Source of the DNA: an uncultured Bacilli bacterium
Lineage (GTDB): Bacteria > Bacillota_I > Bacilli_A > RF39 > UBA660
Length of the DNA stretch: 64,000 bases
Direction of reading: 5' to 3'
Assembly (NCBI GenBank): GCA_934162445.1
Contig: CAKPIT010000002.1
Location: forward strand, 189,820 to 253,819
The notes under the pieces were generated by a model that saw only the letters and a program-made list of their open reading frames with translations, was not told the DNA's origin and ran no database searches. The first letter of the stretch is position 1. Each line of letters opens with the position of its first letter. Both the position numbers and the translations under genes were made by a program. Shown in pieces: positions 8,858 to 17,445 of this stretch.

Positions 8858-9196
8858 ATAAGTAATGAATTTATTATCGTTTTTAAAAGTATAAATATAG
8901 AAGAAATAACTAAAGATGATTTAATTATTAAAAAACTATTAGATTTGAGTTTGTTATATGAAAATGAAAATTCTAAAAATTAGATTAGATTAGTTAGTTA
9001 TCAAATAAAAGGATACGAAATTCAAAAACAACATTTAATAGATAATAAATCTTATTTCTTTCAAAAGAAAAAAATAGAGAAACATAATAAAAAAATTGAA
9101 GAATTAGATAATAAAATATTAAAGTGTTTAAAAGATATTGAAGATGTAATTTCATTAATGGAAAATAATTACGATTTGATAAGCAATCATAATTAG
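8858..9196 (+). pseudogene. Coiled-coil ORF with in-frame stop and no start
   Basis: One plus-strand frame reads as Lys/Glu/Ile-rich coiled coil on both sides of a single TAG near 8981 (… NIEEITKDDLIIKKLLDLS … stop … QIKGYEIQKQHLIDNKS …) and ends at 9196. There is no start codon or RBS at the left side. It is probably the remains of a small accessory gene of the element. Confidence 0.4.
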
Positions 9197-9286
9197 AAGT
9201 ATTTGTTCTAAAATTGTAAAACTATAGATAAAATTTTCTCTATTCTATGTTATAATAAGATAGAATAGGAGGGAGCTTAAAAAAAT

Positions 9287-10813
9287 ATGAAAGATTTACT
9301 AAAAAAAGAAAAAACAATTTTAGAAGTTATAGCTGACATTTATATTTTTGTTATGATATTAGTTTTTCCTTTAATAGTTGATAAAACAGGATTCTTTCAC
9401 ATACTTGAATGTAAATGGTATTCTTATGTGACGATAGCAACTACATATATTGGTATAAATATTCTTGTGATTCTTTATTTTTTAATATTTAAGAAAGTAA
9501 ATATTTTTAAAAGTACAAAGTTTACAATTGTTCAATGGTTAGCAGTAGGATTTTTAGCTGTGAATGTTGTATCTTGCTTTAGCTCGCCTTTTTTTAATAA
9601 ATATGATTTGTTTATGGGGGTAGGTAGAGGCGAAGGACTTATTGCAATGTCATTATATACATTATCTTTTTTATGTGTTTCATTGTTTGCAAAGTTTAAA
9701 AAAAGATATATTACTTATTTTTCTATTTCTTCAATATTAATAAGTTTAATAGAAGTTTTACAATATGTTGGGTTTAATCCATTTAATATGTATCAAGACG
9801 GAATAGGAACTCATAATGTTAGTTTTATGGGAACAATAGGAAATGTTGATTTCATATCAGCAATGTATTGTATATTATTAACTGTTTCGTTTAGTGCTTA
9901 CGTGTTTTTAGAAGATAACAAGAAGTGGGAAAAAGTATTACACATAATATCTATTTTAATGGGATTTTTCATAATTGGAATAATAGACGTTCAAAGTGGT
10001 AAAGTTGCATTTTTTGGAACATTAGTTATAATTTTCCCATTTATAATTGCTAATAATAAAAGACTTTCAAGATTTTTAGTAATGTTGGCAACAGTCTTAA
10101 TGTCGTATTGTATAAATGTAATTTTAAATCCAGAGTATCATTATGATTTACATAAATTAGGACTATATTTTCAATTTAATTACATTGTAGTATTATTCCT
10201 AATCGTATGTGTTATTCTTGTTTATTTAGCATACTTATTTAATAAAAAAGTAGAATATGATTTTTCCGATAATAAAAAACTAATCAAATATTTTTATTTA
10301 GGAATATTTGGTTGTGGTGTACTTGCTTTGTTAGTATTATATTTTGTCAATTTCAAAGATGGAATGTTATATGAAATGCACGAATTATTACACGGAAATT
10401 TTGATGATGATTTTGGTACTTATAGAATATTCTTGTGGAAAAGGGCATTTACATTAATACCACAATATCCAATTTTGGGATCTGGACCGGATACATTTGC
10501 AATTAGATTTATGGCTAAATATACTTCTGATATTGCTGCTATTGGGCCATTAACTTTAAATGATACAGCAGCCAATGTTTACTTAACTATGATTATTAAT
10601 GTTGGTATAGTTGGTTTAATAAATTATCTAGCATTTATATTCTTCCAGTTAAAAAATGGTATTAAAAGAATGAATAGTTATTCAGCGGTTTTATTAATTA
10701 CAATGGTATGTTATTTAATTCAAGACTTCTTTAATTTATGGTTAGTTATAGTGACGCCAATATTCTGGTTATTAATGGCATTACATTATAGAAGTATTTG
10801 TTCTGAAAAATAG
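9287..10813 (+). CDS. O-antigen ligase / Wzy-type polytopic membrane protein
   Basis: A 508-aa protein with about twelve hydrophobic helices and a loop typical of the O-antigen ligase (Wzy_C) family. It carries GRGEGLIAMSLYTLSF, then TIGNVDFISAMY, and late in the protein ILGSGPDTFA. Members join a lipid-linked glycan to an acceptor (lipid, wall polymer or protein) on the outer face of the membrane. A -10 box tataat (9251-9256) and a ggagg sequence lie upstream; the SD-ATG gap of about 14 is long. A Ser/Asn-rich surface protein starts 71 bp downstream with its own promoter. The substrate cannot be told from the sequence. Confidence 0.82.
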   Translation: MKDLLKKEKTILEVIADIYIFVMILVFPLIVDKTGFFHILECKWYSYVTIATTYIGINILVILYFLIFKKVNIFKSTKFTIVQWLAVGFLAVNVVSCFSSPFFNKYDLFMGVGRGEGLIAMSLYTLSFLCVSLFAKFKKRYITYFSISSILISLIEVLQYVGFNPFNMYQDGIGTHNVSFMGTIGNVDFISAMYCILLTVSFSAYVFLEDNKKWEKVLHIISILMGFFIIGIIDVQSGKVAFFGTLVIIFPFIIANNKRLSRFLVMLATVLMSYCINVILNPEYHYDLHKLGLYFQFNYIVVLFLIVCVILVYLAYLFNKKVEYDFSDNKKLIKYFYLGIFGCGVLALLVLYFVNFKDGMLYEMHELLHGNFDDDFGTYRIFLWKRAFTLIPQYPILGSGPDTFAIRFMAKYTSDIAAIGPLTLNDTAANVYLTMIINVGIVGLINYLAFIFFQLKNGIKRMNSYSAVLLITMVCYLIQDFFNLWLVIVTPIFWLLMALHYRSICSEK

Positions 10814-10823
10814 CACACATTTA

Positions 10824-10852
10824 TTGCAAAAAATGTCGAAATAATATATAAT
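10824..10852 (+). promoter_or_regulatory. Sigma-A type promoter for the element surface protein
   Basis: ttgcaa (10824-10829), a 17-base spacer, and tataat (10847-10852). The coding start is 32 bp downstream. Confidence 0.7.
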
Positions 10853-10884
10853 TAGAAACGAAGATATGGGAGGGTGGAACTTTT

Positions 10885-12543
10885 ATGGACAAATTTAAAA
10901 GCAAAGTTATAAAACTTGCTGTCAGTGGTGTTATAATATTCGTTATTGGAATATTTGTCGGATACCAATTAAATTACGGTACGCTTTCATCAATTCAGGG
11001 TTATTTATTTAACGCTGCTGGTGAAGCTTCAGATTCGAATGCGTCAAATTCTAATGCGTCAAATTCTAATGCGTCTGACTCTAACGCGTCTGACGCCAAC
11101 GCTTCAAGTGCAAATGCAAGTGCAACAGATAATATAATTTATCTTCAAAATTTTGCACTAGGATCTACGAGTGCAAAACAAGGTGATAAAGTAAATGTTA
11201 CGGTTGGTACAAGTGGTGCTTGTAATTCGGCTGTGTCTATTGTATTTAAAGGTGGAAATGGTACAACATTTACAGCACAAGTTAAAGATATTGCTGGTAA
11301 TCCTTACATAGTAATACCAAATTCAGCTGTTACTACAACATATTCAGTTAGCGATGTATTGTTAGTGGGGAGAAATAGCGATAATACGACATTTACAAAA
11401 CAATATAGTACATCTGGATCTAATACATACGCATTTAATAGTTTCCTAACTGTTGTTGCAAAAGAGACTAATAATGGCGGAACACAACAACCTGTTGCAA
11501 AGGTTAGTTTAACAAGTATTTCACTTGGTAGTACTTCAGCAAAAGTAAGTGATAAAGTATATCTTAACGTTCAAACAAGTGAAAAATTAAATAGTTTAAA
11601 ATTAGTATTTACTTCTACTGACGGAAAAACATTTACTGTTTATGCAAAAGATCTATCAACAAAACCTTATATTGAAATTCCTTCTTCAACTGTTGGTGGA
11701 ACCTATTCATTAACAAGTACTATTATATTTACACCAAAGAGTTCAACAGCTTATAGCAAAGATGGTGGAAATGATACTGAAAAATTTGATTTCAATTCTA
11801 CAATAGAAATTAGCGACGGAACAGAAACAACTTTTATTTATAATAATGAAGATATAAATTCAGATGTATTAACTAAATTATATAATGCTCCAAGTGGTAG
11901 CGAAATTACAATCAATGCTAATTCTAATACATTAATTAATGAAGAATTATTTAATGCAATTAAAGGTAAAAATAAGAAATTAGTTATTAACTATAAAGAC
12001 AATCAAATAGTATTCAATGGTAGAGATATAGACGATCCAAAAACTATTGATATTAGTATGACTGTTGATAACGTATCAAGCAATGAAGATATTAATAAGT
12101 TAGTATCAAGCGGAATAGTTGTAAACTTCCCAGACAATGGTAATTTACCAGGTAAGGCATTAATAAGAGTAAAAGCAACTGATGATGTAGATAAAGTTCT
12201 AAATGATAATGTTTATGTATATGTATATAACGAATCTACAAAAGACTTCTGTGTTGTTGATACAAGTGTTAAAAAATCAAAAGACGGATATTATGAATTT
12301 AAAATTGCTCACAACTCTGATTATCTAATTGTAAACGAAAAATTAGATAGTAAGTTGGTTGTTAGTCAAAGCGACGGAAATATAGTTAACTTCCAAGAAG
12401 GAAATGGTACACTTCTTATGTTAATAGCTGTTGGTATTGCTGTAATAATTGCAGCAGTAATAGTAATCATTGTTCTAAAAAAGAAAAAAAGCACACCTTT
12501 ACAAAATAAAAAAAAGAATAATGATATAAACAACAACTTATAA
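10885..12543 (+). CDS. Surface protein with NAS repeat, two repeated domains and C-terminal TM anchor
   Basis: A 552-aa exported protein. A helix at residues 10-29 is a signal anchor or signal peptide. Residues 48-80 are a low-complexity period-5 repeat. Two related beta-rich domains follow (about 84-193 and 206-308), each with a LGSTSAK phrase, an FT(A/V) strand and PYI(V/E)IP. A third region (about 312-495) contains FIYNNEDINSDVLTKLYNAP. A hydrophobic helix (about 508-532) with a KKKKS tail closes the protein; there is no LPXTG. The RBS is gggaggg. No known family was recognised. It is probably displayed on the cell surface and could be the acceptor or scaffold for the adjacent ligase-like enzyme. 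Confidence 0.75.
   Translation: MDKFKSKVIKLAVSGVIIFVIGIFVGYQLNYGTLSSIQGYLFNAAGEASDSNASNSNASNSNASDSNASDANASSANASATDNIIYLQNFALGSTSAKQGDKVNVTVGTSGACNSAVSIVFKGGNGTTFTAQVKDIAGNPYIVIPNSAVTTTYSVSDVLLVGRNSDNTTFTKQYSTSGSNTYAFNSFLTVVAKETNNGGTQQPVAKVSLTSISLGSTSAKVSDKVYLNVQTSEKLNSLKLVFTSTDGKTFTVYAKDLSTKPYIEIPSSTVGGTYSLTSTIIFTPKSSTAYSKDGGNDTEKFDFNSTIEISDGTETTFIYNNEDINSDVLTKLYNAPSGSEITINANSNTLINEELFNAIKGKNKKLVINYKDNQIVFNGRDIDDPKTIDISMTVDNVSSNEDINKLVSSGIVVNFPDNGNLPGKALIRVKATDDVDKVLNDNVYVYVYNESTKDFCVVDTSVKKSKDGYYEFKIAHNSDYLIVNEKLDSKLVVSQSDGNIVNFQEGNGTLLMLIAVGIAVIIAAVIVIIVLKKKKSTPLQNKKKNNDINNNL
11026..11124 (+). repeat. Period-15 DNA repeat encoding six Asn-Ala-Ser units
   Basis: Residues 48-80 contain Asn at 52, 57, 62, 67, 72 and 77, each in N-A-S. 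Three of them sit in D-X-N-A-S (D50, D65, D70), the sequon form used by bacterial N-glycosylation enzymes. The stretch is also Ser/Ala-rich like acceptors of O-linking enzymes. The DNA units differ at third positions, so the protein pattern appears to be selected. Confidence 0.75.
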
Positions 12544-12551
12544 GAAACTTA

Positions 12552-12576
12552 AAAAAAGAGCTCAAGCTCTTTTTTA
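12552..12576. terminator. Bidirectional terminator between convergent genes
   Basis: The near-perfect palindrome aaaaaagagct / agctctttttt sits between the surface protein stop and the GH3 stop, with T runs in both directions. Confidence 0.85.
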
Positions 12577-13854
12577 TTTGTATAAATTTAAGTTTATTTT
12601 AAATTGAATATTTTTTAATATTAATCTATTAATTAATTCTTCAGATATTTTATCTTCTATAATGGCATTATATAGTTCTTCGTATGCTGATACATGATTA
12701 GATACTATTAATATATTATTACCAGCCAATATGGAATCAATATAAGGTGTTTTGGTGTTATATCCTTTTATCGTACTCATAGATAGATCATCAGTTATTA
12801 TTATTCCGTCAAAGCTTAATAAAATATTGTGTATATTTCTTGAAAGAGATGACGGCTTGTTATCAATATTTGATACTATATTATGTGATACCAATATAGC
12901 ATTAGCTCCATTTTCAATACCAACTTTAAAAGGTACAAAATCATTATTTTTAATTGTTTTATATGATTTGTTATCTATTGCTATACTTGTATGTGTGTCT
13001 AGATTATCAGAATAACCGGGAAAATGTTTAAGTACATAAGATACATTCTTATTTTGTGTTTCTAAAATAGTTTTAATAAATTTAGATGTTTCTTTTTTAT
13101 CTTTACCAAAACTTCTTTCATAAATATAGGATTTTGGATTTGTAGAAATATCCGCAACGGGTGCTAGATTAACATTGATCCCTAATTCTTCTAAAAGATT
13201 AGATTTAATAATAGCGTCTTGTTTTATTTTTTCAAATCCACCAATTTTAAATAATTCTTGTGGTGATTGAAAAGGTAAATTAACAATATTCTTATTAGAA
13301 CTTAATCTTGATACTATACCGCCTTCTTCATCTATTGCTATTAATAATGAATTATTTGATGTTGATTGATATAATTTAATTTCATTAATTAATTCGTCTT
13401 TCGTTTTGTTATCTATATCTCTTTGAAACAAAATATATCCACCAATATTATATTTGCTGATTGTCTCTATTTTATTTGTCTCTGGTACTCTAACTAATAA
13501 TAGTTGTCCAATCTTTTCATTCAAAGACATATCTTGTAATATCTTTAATGCTTGATTATCATATTGCGGTTTTATATTTTCTTTATCAATATCTTTAATA
13601 TTTATTGCTTGAATATATTTAAAATCATTTAGTTGTTTATTGTATTTAATTTTAATATTGTCTCCAATATCATAATCACTATTATAGTTAAATCTGTATA
13701 TATTATCATTTTCAGTTATTAATTCAAAATAATTTATATCTTTATATATTGTACCGAGTAAATATTTGCTTTTATAGATATTGTAAAAATATAATGATAT
13801 AAAAGTAATAACTATAAGTGGGATTATTAAAAATAAATGCTTATATTTTTTCAC
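12574..13854 (-). CDS. Membrane-anchored GH3 beta-N-acetylhexosaminidase (NagZ-like)
   Basis: The N-terminal helix (residues 7-25) anchors the enzyme; residues about 105-420 are a glycoside hydrolase family 3 domain. Motifs: GQLLLVRVP, AIDEEGGIVSRL (normally DQEGG), NLAPVADI, ERSFGKD, KHFPGYSDNLDTHTS and IITDDLSMSTIKGY. The Asp of ITDD is the expected nucleophile and the Asp-x-His of LDTHTS the general acid/base pair. The usual GHG/GHGD after KHFPG is GYSD here. NagZ-type enzymes remove GlcNAc from peptidoglycan or glycans; an anchored outside form would act on the wall or on element-made glycans. The gene overlaps the PPTase gene by 14 bp, so the two are translated together. Confidence 0.9.
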   Translation of the reverse strand: MKKYKHLFLIIPLIVITFISLYFYNIYKSKYLLGTIYKDINYFELITENDNIYRFNYNSDYDIGDNIKIKYNKQLNDFKYIQAINIKDIDKENIKPQYDNQALKILQDMSLNEKIGQLLLVRVPETNKIETISKYNIGGYILFQRDIDNKTKDELINEIKLYQSTSNNSLLIAIDEEGGIVSRLSSNKNIVNLPFQSPQELFKIGGFEKIKQDAIIKSNLLEELGINVNLAPVADISTNPKSYIYERSFGKDKKETSKFIKTILETQNKNVSYVLKHFPGYSDNLDTHTSIAIDNKSYKTIKNNDFVPFKVGIENGANAILVSHNIVSNIDNKPSSLSRNIHNILLSFDGIIITDDLSMSTIKGYNTKTPYIDSILAGNNILIVSNHVSAYEELYNAIIEDKISEELINRLILKNIQFKINLNLYK

Positions 13855-14446
13855 AATATGCTATTATGTATCCTTTTATGTCATCTATAAATCCCATTTT
13901 TACTTTTTCATCATTGCAGTAGATATTATTATTCTTTATTGTAAATTCTACTTCTAATATATTATTTAGATTAGTTCCTAACATTTTAAAATAAGCCTCT
14001 TTTAATGTATATATTTTAAAAATTCTTTCTTCTATATTATTGTTAGTTGATAGTATATATGTTTTTTCTTTTTCGGTAGCAAATTGGTTAATTATATTTA
14101 AAGGTGTTTTTCTAATTTTTTCAATATCGATTCCAATATCTTTATCTGATATTGTAGTAATTACATAGTCAAAAGAATGACTAATATTAAAAAATATATT
14201 GATGTTTTTTAAATATGGCTTACCATACTCATTAATATAATAATCTAAACTATTATAAGATACATTATTTTTTACTAATAACTCCTTTAAAAGCATTTCC
14301 CCAACTATTGATCTAACTTTTGTATCATAATTTTTATATTTATCAATTTTATCTTTTTTTAGTTTAGGTATTTTATCATAAAAATTGTTAATATCGTCTT
14401 TATTAAAATCATTAATATTTTTAATAATATATTCCAATTTAAACAC
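13841..14446 (-). CDS. Sfp-type 4'-phosphopantetheinyl transferase
   Basis: This enzyme moves phosphopantetheine from CoA to a Ser of a carrier protein. Motifs: RSIVGEMLLKELL, NISHSFDYV, DIGIDIEKIRK (metal-binding Asp and Glu) and YTLKEAYFKMLGTNLN (the W/Y-x-x-KEAxxK signature). At 201 aa it is a compact form. It is transcribed away from the VanW/A-domain/carrier operon, and the natural substrate is the carrier encoded 2.4 kb away (Ser36). Its presence on the element means the cargo does not need a host PPTase. Confidence 0.92.
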   Translation of the reverse strand: MFKLEYIIKNINDFNKDDINNFYDKIPKLKKDKIDKYKNYDTKVRSIVGEMLLKELLVKNNVSYNSLDYYINEYGKPYLKNINIFFNISHSFDYVITTISDKDIGIDIEKIRKTPLNIINQFATEKEKTYILSTNNNIEERIFKIYTLKEAYFKMLGTNLNNILEVEFTIKNNNIYCNDEKVKMGFIDDIKGYIIAYCEKI

Positions 14447-14613
14447 CTTCCATTATAATTATAACCAAAATTCGGAATTTTTACAATTTACGGCCAAAAG
14501 AAAAAGGCTAAATACTTCTACAATTTTATGAAATATGTATTTTTTTGTTCGTCAGTATGTTATAATAATTTCTAAGGTGAAACATCTTTAGTAATGTGAG
14601 TGGTGAGATAATT
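14447..14613. promoter_or_regulatory. Divergent control region between PPTase and VanW genes
   Basis: This holds the promoters of both envelope operons. A clear -10 tataat (14561-14566) faces VanW in the context atgttataata, also seen before the ligase-like gene (9248-9257). The -35 boxes are poor, so an activator is possible. No riboswitch was seen. Confidence 0.5.
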
Positions 14614-15486
14614 ATGGGAAGAAAACTTTTTTGTGATATAAGTCCAACGACTTATAAAATTTCAGTAAAAAAAGAGATTATGTTAAGACATATTAAAAAC
14701 ATAATCAGTAAAGAAAAAATCGCTAAAACACATTCTAATAAAGAATTACCTAATATAGTAAAAAGCCATAGTTCAATTCTAATTAGAAAGTTAGCAGGAG
14801 TAGATTTAAAATTACAAGAGAATAAGGTAACGAACATTATGTTAGCTTGTAATAAAATTAATGGAATAATTATACATCCCGGAGAAACATTTTCTTATTG
14901 GAGTACAGTAGGCCCAACAGGGAAAAAATACGGTTATAAGGAAGGTCTTGTAATTGGTAGAAAAGGTATGACATCTGGATATGGTGGCGGGTTATGTCAA
15001 ATGGCTAATATGATACATTGGCTAGTTTTAAATAGCCCATTAGAAGTGACGGAATTACATCATCATTCGGATGCATTATTTCCTGATGAAAGAAGAAGAG
15101 TGCCATTTGGTACAGGTACATCAGTCTGCTATAACAATGTTGATTATAGATTCAAAAATAATACAGATCAAGATATTCAGATTCTTGTATGGTGTGAAAA
15201 TGGCGAATTATGCGGTGAATTAAGAAGTGAGAGAGAATTCCCTTGCCGTTATAAGTTGGTAGAAGAAAACCACCATTTTAGAAAAGAAGGCAATCAGTAT
15301 TTTAGATTATCACAAGTATATAGAATAGTAATTGATAGACTTACAAATGAAGAATTATATAAAGAATTAATATTAGATAATCATTCGGCTGTTATGTATG
15401 ATTATGCACTAATACCAAAAGACCAAATAAGAGATGATAAAGATGATAAACAAAATAGAAAGAATAGTAGAACTAAATCCAAATAA
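14614..15486 (+). CDS. VanW family protein
   Basis: The core matches the VanW domain: GETFSYWSTVGPTGKKYGYK, then TSGYGGGLCQMANMIHWLVL with the conserved GGGxCQ Cys. After these come ELHHHSDALFPDERRRVPFGT and NNVDYRFKNNT. VanW was named from glycopeptide-resistance clusters and occurs in many Gram-positive envelope loci; its reaction is not established. There is no clear TM or signal. ATG 14614 follows ggtgag at proper spacing; GTG 14596 is an alternative. Its 3' end overlaps the A-domain gene by 53 bp, so both are in one operon. The Cys and His-rich stretch would suit a thiol-dependent acyl or peptide transfer, which is speculation. Confidence 0.9.
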   Translation: MGRKLFCDISPTTYKISVKKEIMLRHIKNIISKEKIAKTHSNKELPNIVKSHSSILIRKLAGVDLKLQENKVTNIMLACNKINGIIIHPGETFSYWSTVGPTGKKYGYKEGLVIGRKGMTSGYGGGLCQMANMIHWLVLNSPLEVTELHHHSDALFPDERRRVPFGTGTSVCYNNVDYRFKNNTDQDIQILVWCENGELCGELRSEREFPCRYKLVEENHHFRKEGNQYFRLSQVYRIVIDRLTNEELYKELILDNHSAVMYDYALIPKDQIRDDKDDKQNRKNSRTKSK

Positions 15487-16849
15487 AATAGCTTATAAGG
15501 TTAATGATGAGTGTATAACCTATAAAGAATTATGGAGTTGTGCATATAGTTATGCACAACTTTTAAAAAAACAAGGAATTTCGCCTGTAATAATATATGG
15601 ACATAAAAACATTAGTGTTGTTATCTCTATATTAGCTTGTATTCTTGCTGATAGAACTTATGTACCTGTTGGATCTTGCACGTCACTGTATAGAGTTAAA
15701 CAAATAATTGATATAACAAATTCTTCATTAGTTTTAACTGATAATAAAGTATCATTAGAAAAGGTAGATTGTTTTAGTTTAGAAGAATTAAAACAATATG
15801 AAAATTGTGATATAAAAGAAAATAAAAATGATACAGTATATATGATATTTACTTCTGGAAGTACAGGTGTTCCAAAGGGAGTACCTATCTCTAAAACAAA
15901 TCTAAATAATTTTATTGATTGGATTTCTAATTTAAAACCTTTATGCGATTATAAAGATGTTAAAGTTTTAAATCAAGCAAGTTTTAGTTTTGATTTAAGT
16001 GTTGCTGATTTATATTATTCATTATGCAACGGACACACATTAATAGCTCTTGATAGTGATATTCAAGAAGATTATAACGAAATATTTAATTTGATGTCTG
16101 AAATTGATGTTGCTGTTATGACACCAACATTTATGAAATTATGTTTATTAAATGAAGAATTTAATTCAAAGAAATATCCAAACTTCAAATGTGTATATTT
16201 TTGTGGGGAACAATTAGAAGTAAAGACAGTGCAAAAAATATTTCAAGCATTCCCTAATTTGAAAATTATAAATGCTTATGGGCCAACGGAAGCAACATCA
16301 GCAGTATCAGCCATTTTAATTACAAAAGAAATGGTGGATAATATGCAATTACTACCTGTTGGGGAAGTAAGAACTTTTGCAACTCAAATTGAAATAATAG
16401 ATGACGAAATAGTTTTAAAAGGTAAAAGTGTATTCGGTGGATATTTAGGTAATTATGTAGGTGGATATTATAAAGAAAATAATATAAATTGTTATAAAAC
16501 CGGAGATATTGGATATCTTGAAAATGGGAAATTATATTGCAAAGGTAGAAAAGATAGTCAGATTAAGTATAAAGGTTATCGTATTGAATTAAATGATATT
16601 GAATACAACATTAATTTAATTAAAGGTGTTAAGGAATGTGCTGTTGTTGTAAAATATAATGATAATTTAGTTGTTAAAACAATAAAAGCATTTGTTGTAG
16701 TAGATAATATACAAGATGTCAATTATATAAGATCTGAACTTGAAAAATATATACCGGCTTATATGATGCCTAAAACAATTAAAATAATTGATAAATTACC
16801 AATAAATCAAAATGGAAAGATAGATAGAAAGGCGTTAAGTGAATTATGA
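15434..16849 (+). CDS. DltA-like amino-acid adenylation enzyme
   Basis: An AMP-forming adenylating enzyme that should charge an amino acid onto the downstream carrier. Motifs in order: VYMIFTSGSTGVPKGVPIS (A3), NQASFSFDLSVADLYYSLCNG (DltA-like, normally NQAPFSFDLSVMDLY), YFCGEQL, NAYGPTEATSAVSAI (A5), YKTGDIGYL (A7), GRKDSQIKYKGYRIELNDIE (A8) and PINQNGKIDRKAL with catalytic Lys462 (A10). At 471 aa it is shorter than DltA (about 505). The Cys of FCGE is shared with D-Ala-specific DltA, so D-Ala is the best guess; other small amino acids are possible. Start ATG 15434 or 15443. The carrier gene overlaps by 4 bp. No DltB or DltD follows. Confidence 0.9.
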   Translation: MIKMINKIERIVELNPNKIAYKVNDECITYKELWSCAYSYAQLLKKQGISPVIIYGHKNISVVISILACILADRTYVPVGSCTSLYRVKQIIDITNSSLVLTDNKVSLEKVDCFSLEELKQYENCDIKENKNDTVYMIFTSGSTGVPKGVPISKTNLNNFIDWISNLKPLCDYKDVKVLNQASFSFDLSVADLYYSLCNGHTLIALDSDIQEDYNEIFNLMSEIDVAVMTPTFMKLCLLNEEFNSKKYPNFKCVYFCGEQLEVKTVQKIFQAFPNLKIINAYGPTEATSAVSAILITKEMVDNMQLLPVGEVRTFATQIEIIDDEIVLKGKSVFGGYLGNYVGGYYKENNINCYKTGDIGYLENGKLYCKGRKDSQIKYKGYRIELNDIEYNINLIKGVKECAVVVKYNDNLVVKTIKAFVVVDNIQDVNYIRSELEKYIPAYMMPKTIKIIDKLPINQNGKIDRKALSEL

Positions 16850-17088
16850 TAGATAATAAAATTAATATACTAAAACTATTATATGAAATATGTGAAGATG
16901 AAGGTGTTTATGAAAAAGACATAGACCTAATTGCAAGTGGATTATTAGATTCTTACGCCTTTATTGAACTGTTTTCAAGATTAGAAGATTACGGTATTAA
17001 TATTCAACCAACTAGAATAGATAGATCACAATTAAGAACTGTTAAAGGAATAGAAAAATTAGTCAATGGCTATTTAGAAAAAAAATAG
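16846..17088 (+). CDS. DltC-like acyl/aminoacyl carrier protein
   Basis: An 80-aa carrier protein. IASGLLDSYAFIELFSRLE carries the phosphopantetheine Ser36 in LDS, and GINIQPTRIDRSQLRTVKGIEKLV matches the DltC C-terminal half (normally DREEWDTP). The ATG overlaps the A-domain stop (atga), so the two are translationally coupled, as in dltA-dltC arrangements. The charged carrier would hand its amino acid to a transferase. In Dlt systems this is the MBOAT protein DltB, which is absent here. Confidence 0.9.
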   Translation: MIDNKINILKLLYEICEDEGVYEKDIDLIASGLLDSYAFIELFSRLEDYGINIQPTRIDRSQLRTVKGIEKLVNGYLEKK

Positions 17089-17164
17089 TGGGCTATATGC
17101 TTCGTAGTGAATAATTCAAAAAATATTACCATTATATATGTATATAGAAGTATTTGGTGATATT

Positions 17165-17445
17165 ATGAAACTATGGAGCGTTTTTTGTAAAAATATAAAA
17201 TATTATAGATATAAAAATGTTATTTCCAAGAAAAATTAGGAGAGTTAACTGATTTAAGTGTGAGATACATTAGTGCTATTGAATGTGGTAGATATAGTCC
17301 AACTATTGGTACCATAGAAAAAATAGCTAATGCACTAGATGTTGATGCATACGAATTGTTTAAACCATTAAATAATTATGATAACTTAGAGCCAAGAATT
17401 GATATATATAGAAAAAAACAAAGAAATAAAGATATACCTAAATAA
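17165..17445 (+). pseudogene. XRE-type HTH regulator with a -1 frameshift
   Basis: ATG 17165 with ggtgat RBS gives MKLWSVFCKNIKYYRYK and then runs out of frame. The HTH core QEKLGELTDLSVRYISAIE continues in the -1 frame to a stop at 17443. Adding one A to the A5 run at 17213-17217 restores a 90-odd-residue XRE protein. It lies after the carrier gene on the same strand. If the lesion is real, control of the element cargo or excision may be lost; a sequencing error in the A run is the main alternative. Confidence 0.65.

Noticed and set aside
15434..17088. Calling the A-domain and carrier genes a normal dlt operon
   Set aside because: The partner genes dltB and dltD are absent, VanW is in the operon instead, and the A-domain is shorter than DltA. 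I therefore call them DltA-like and DltC-like only.
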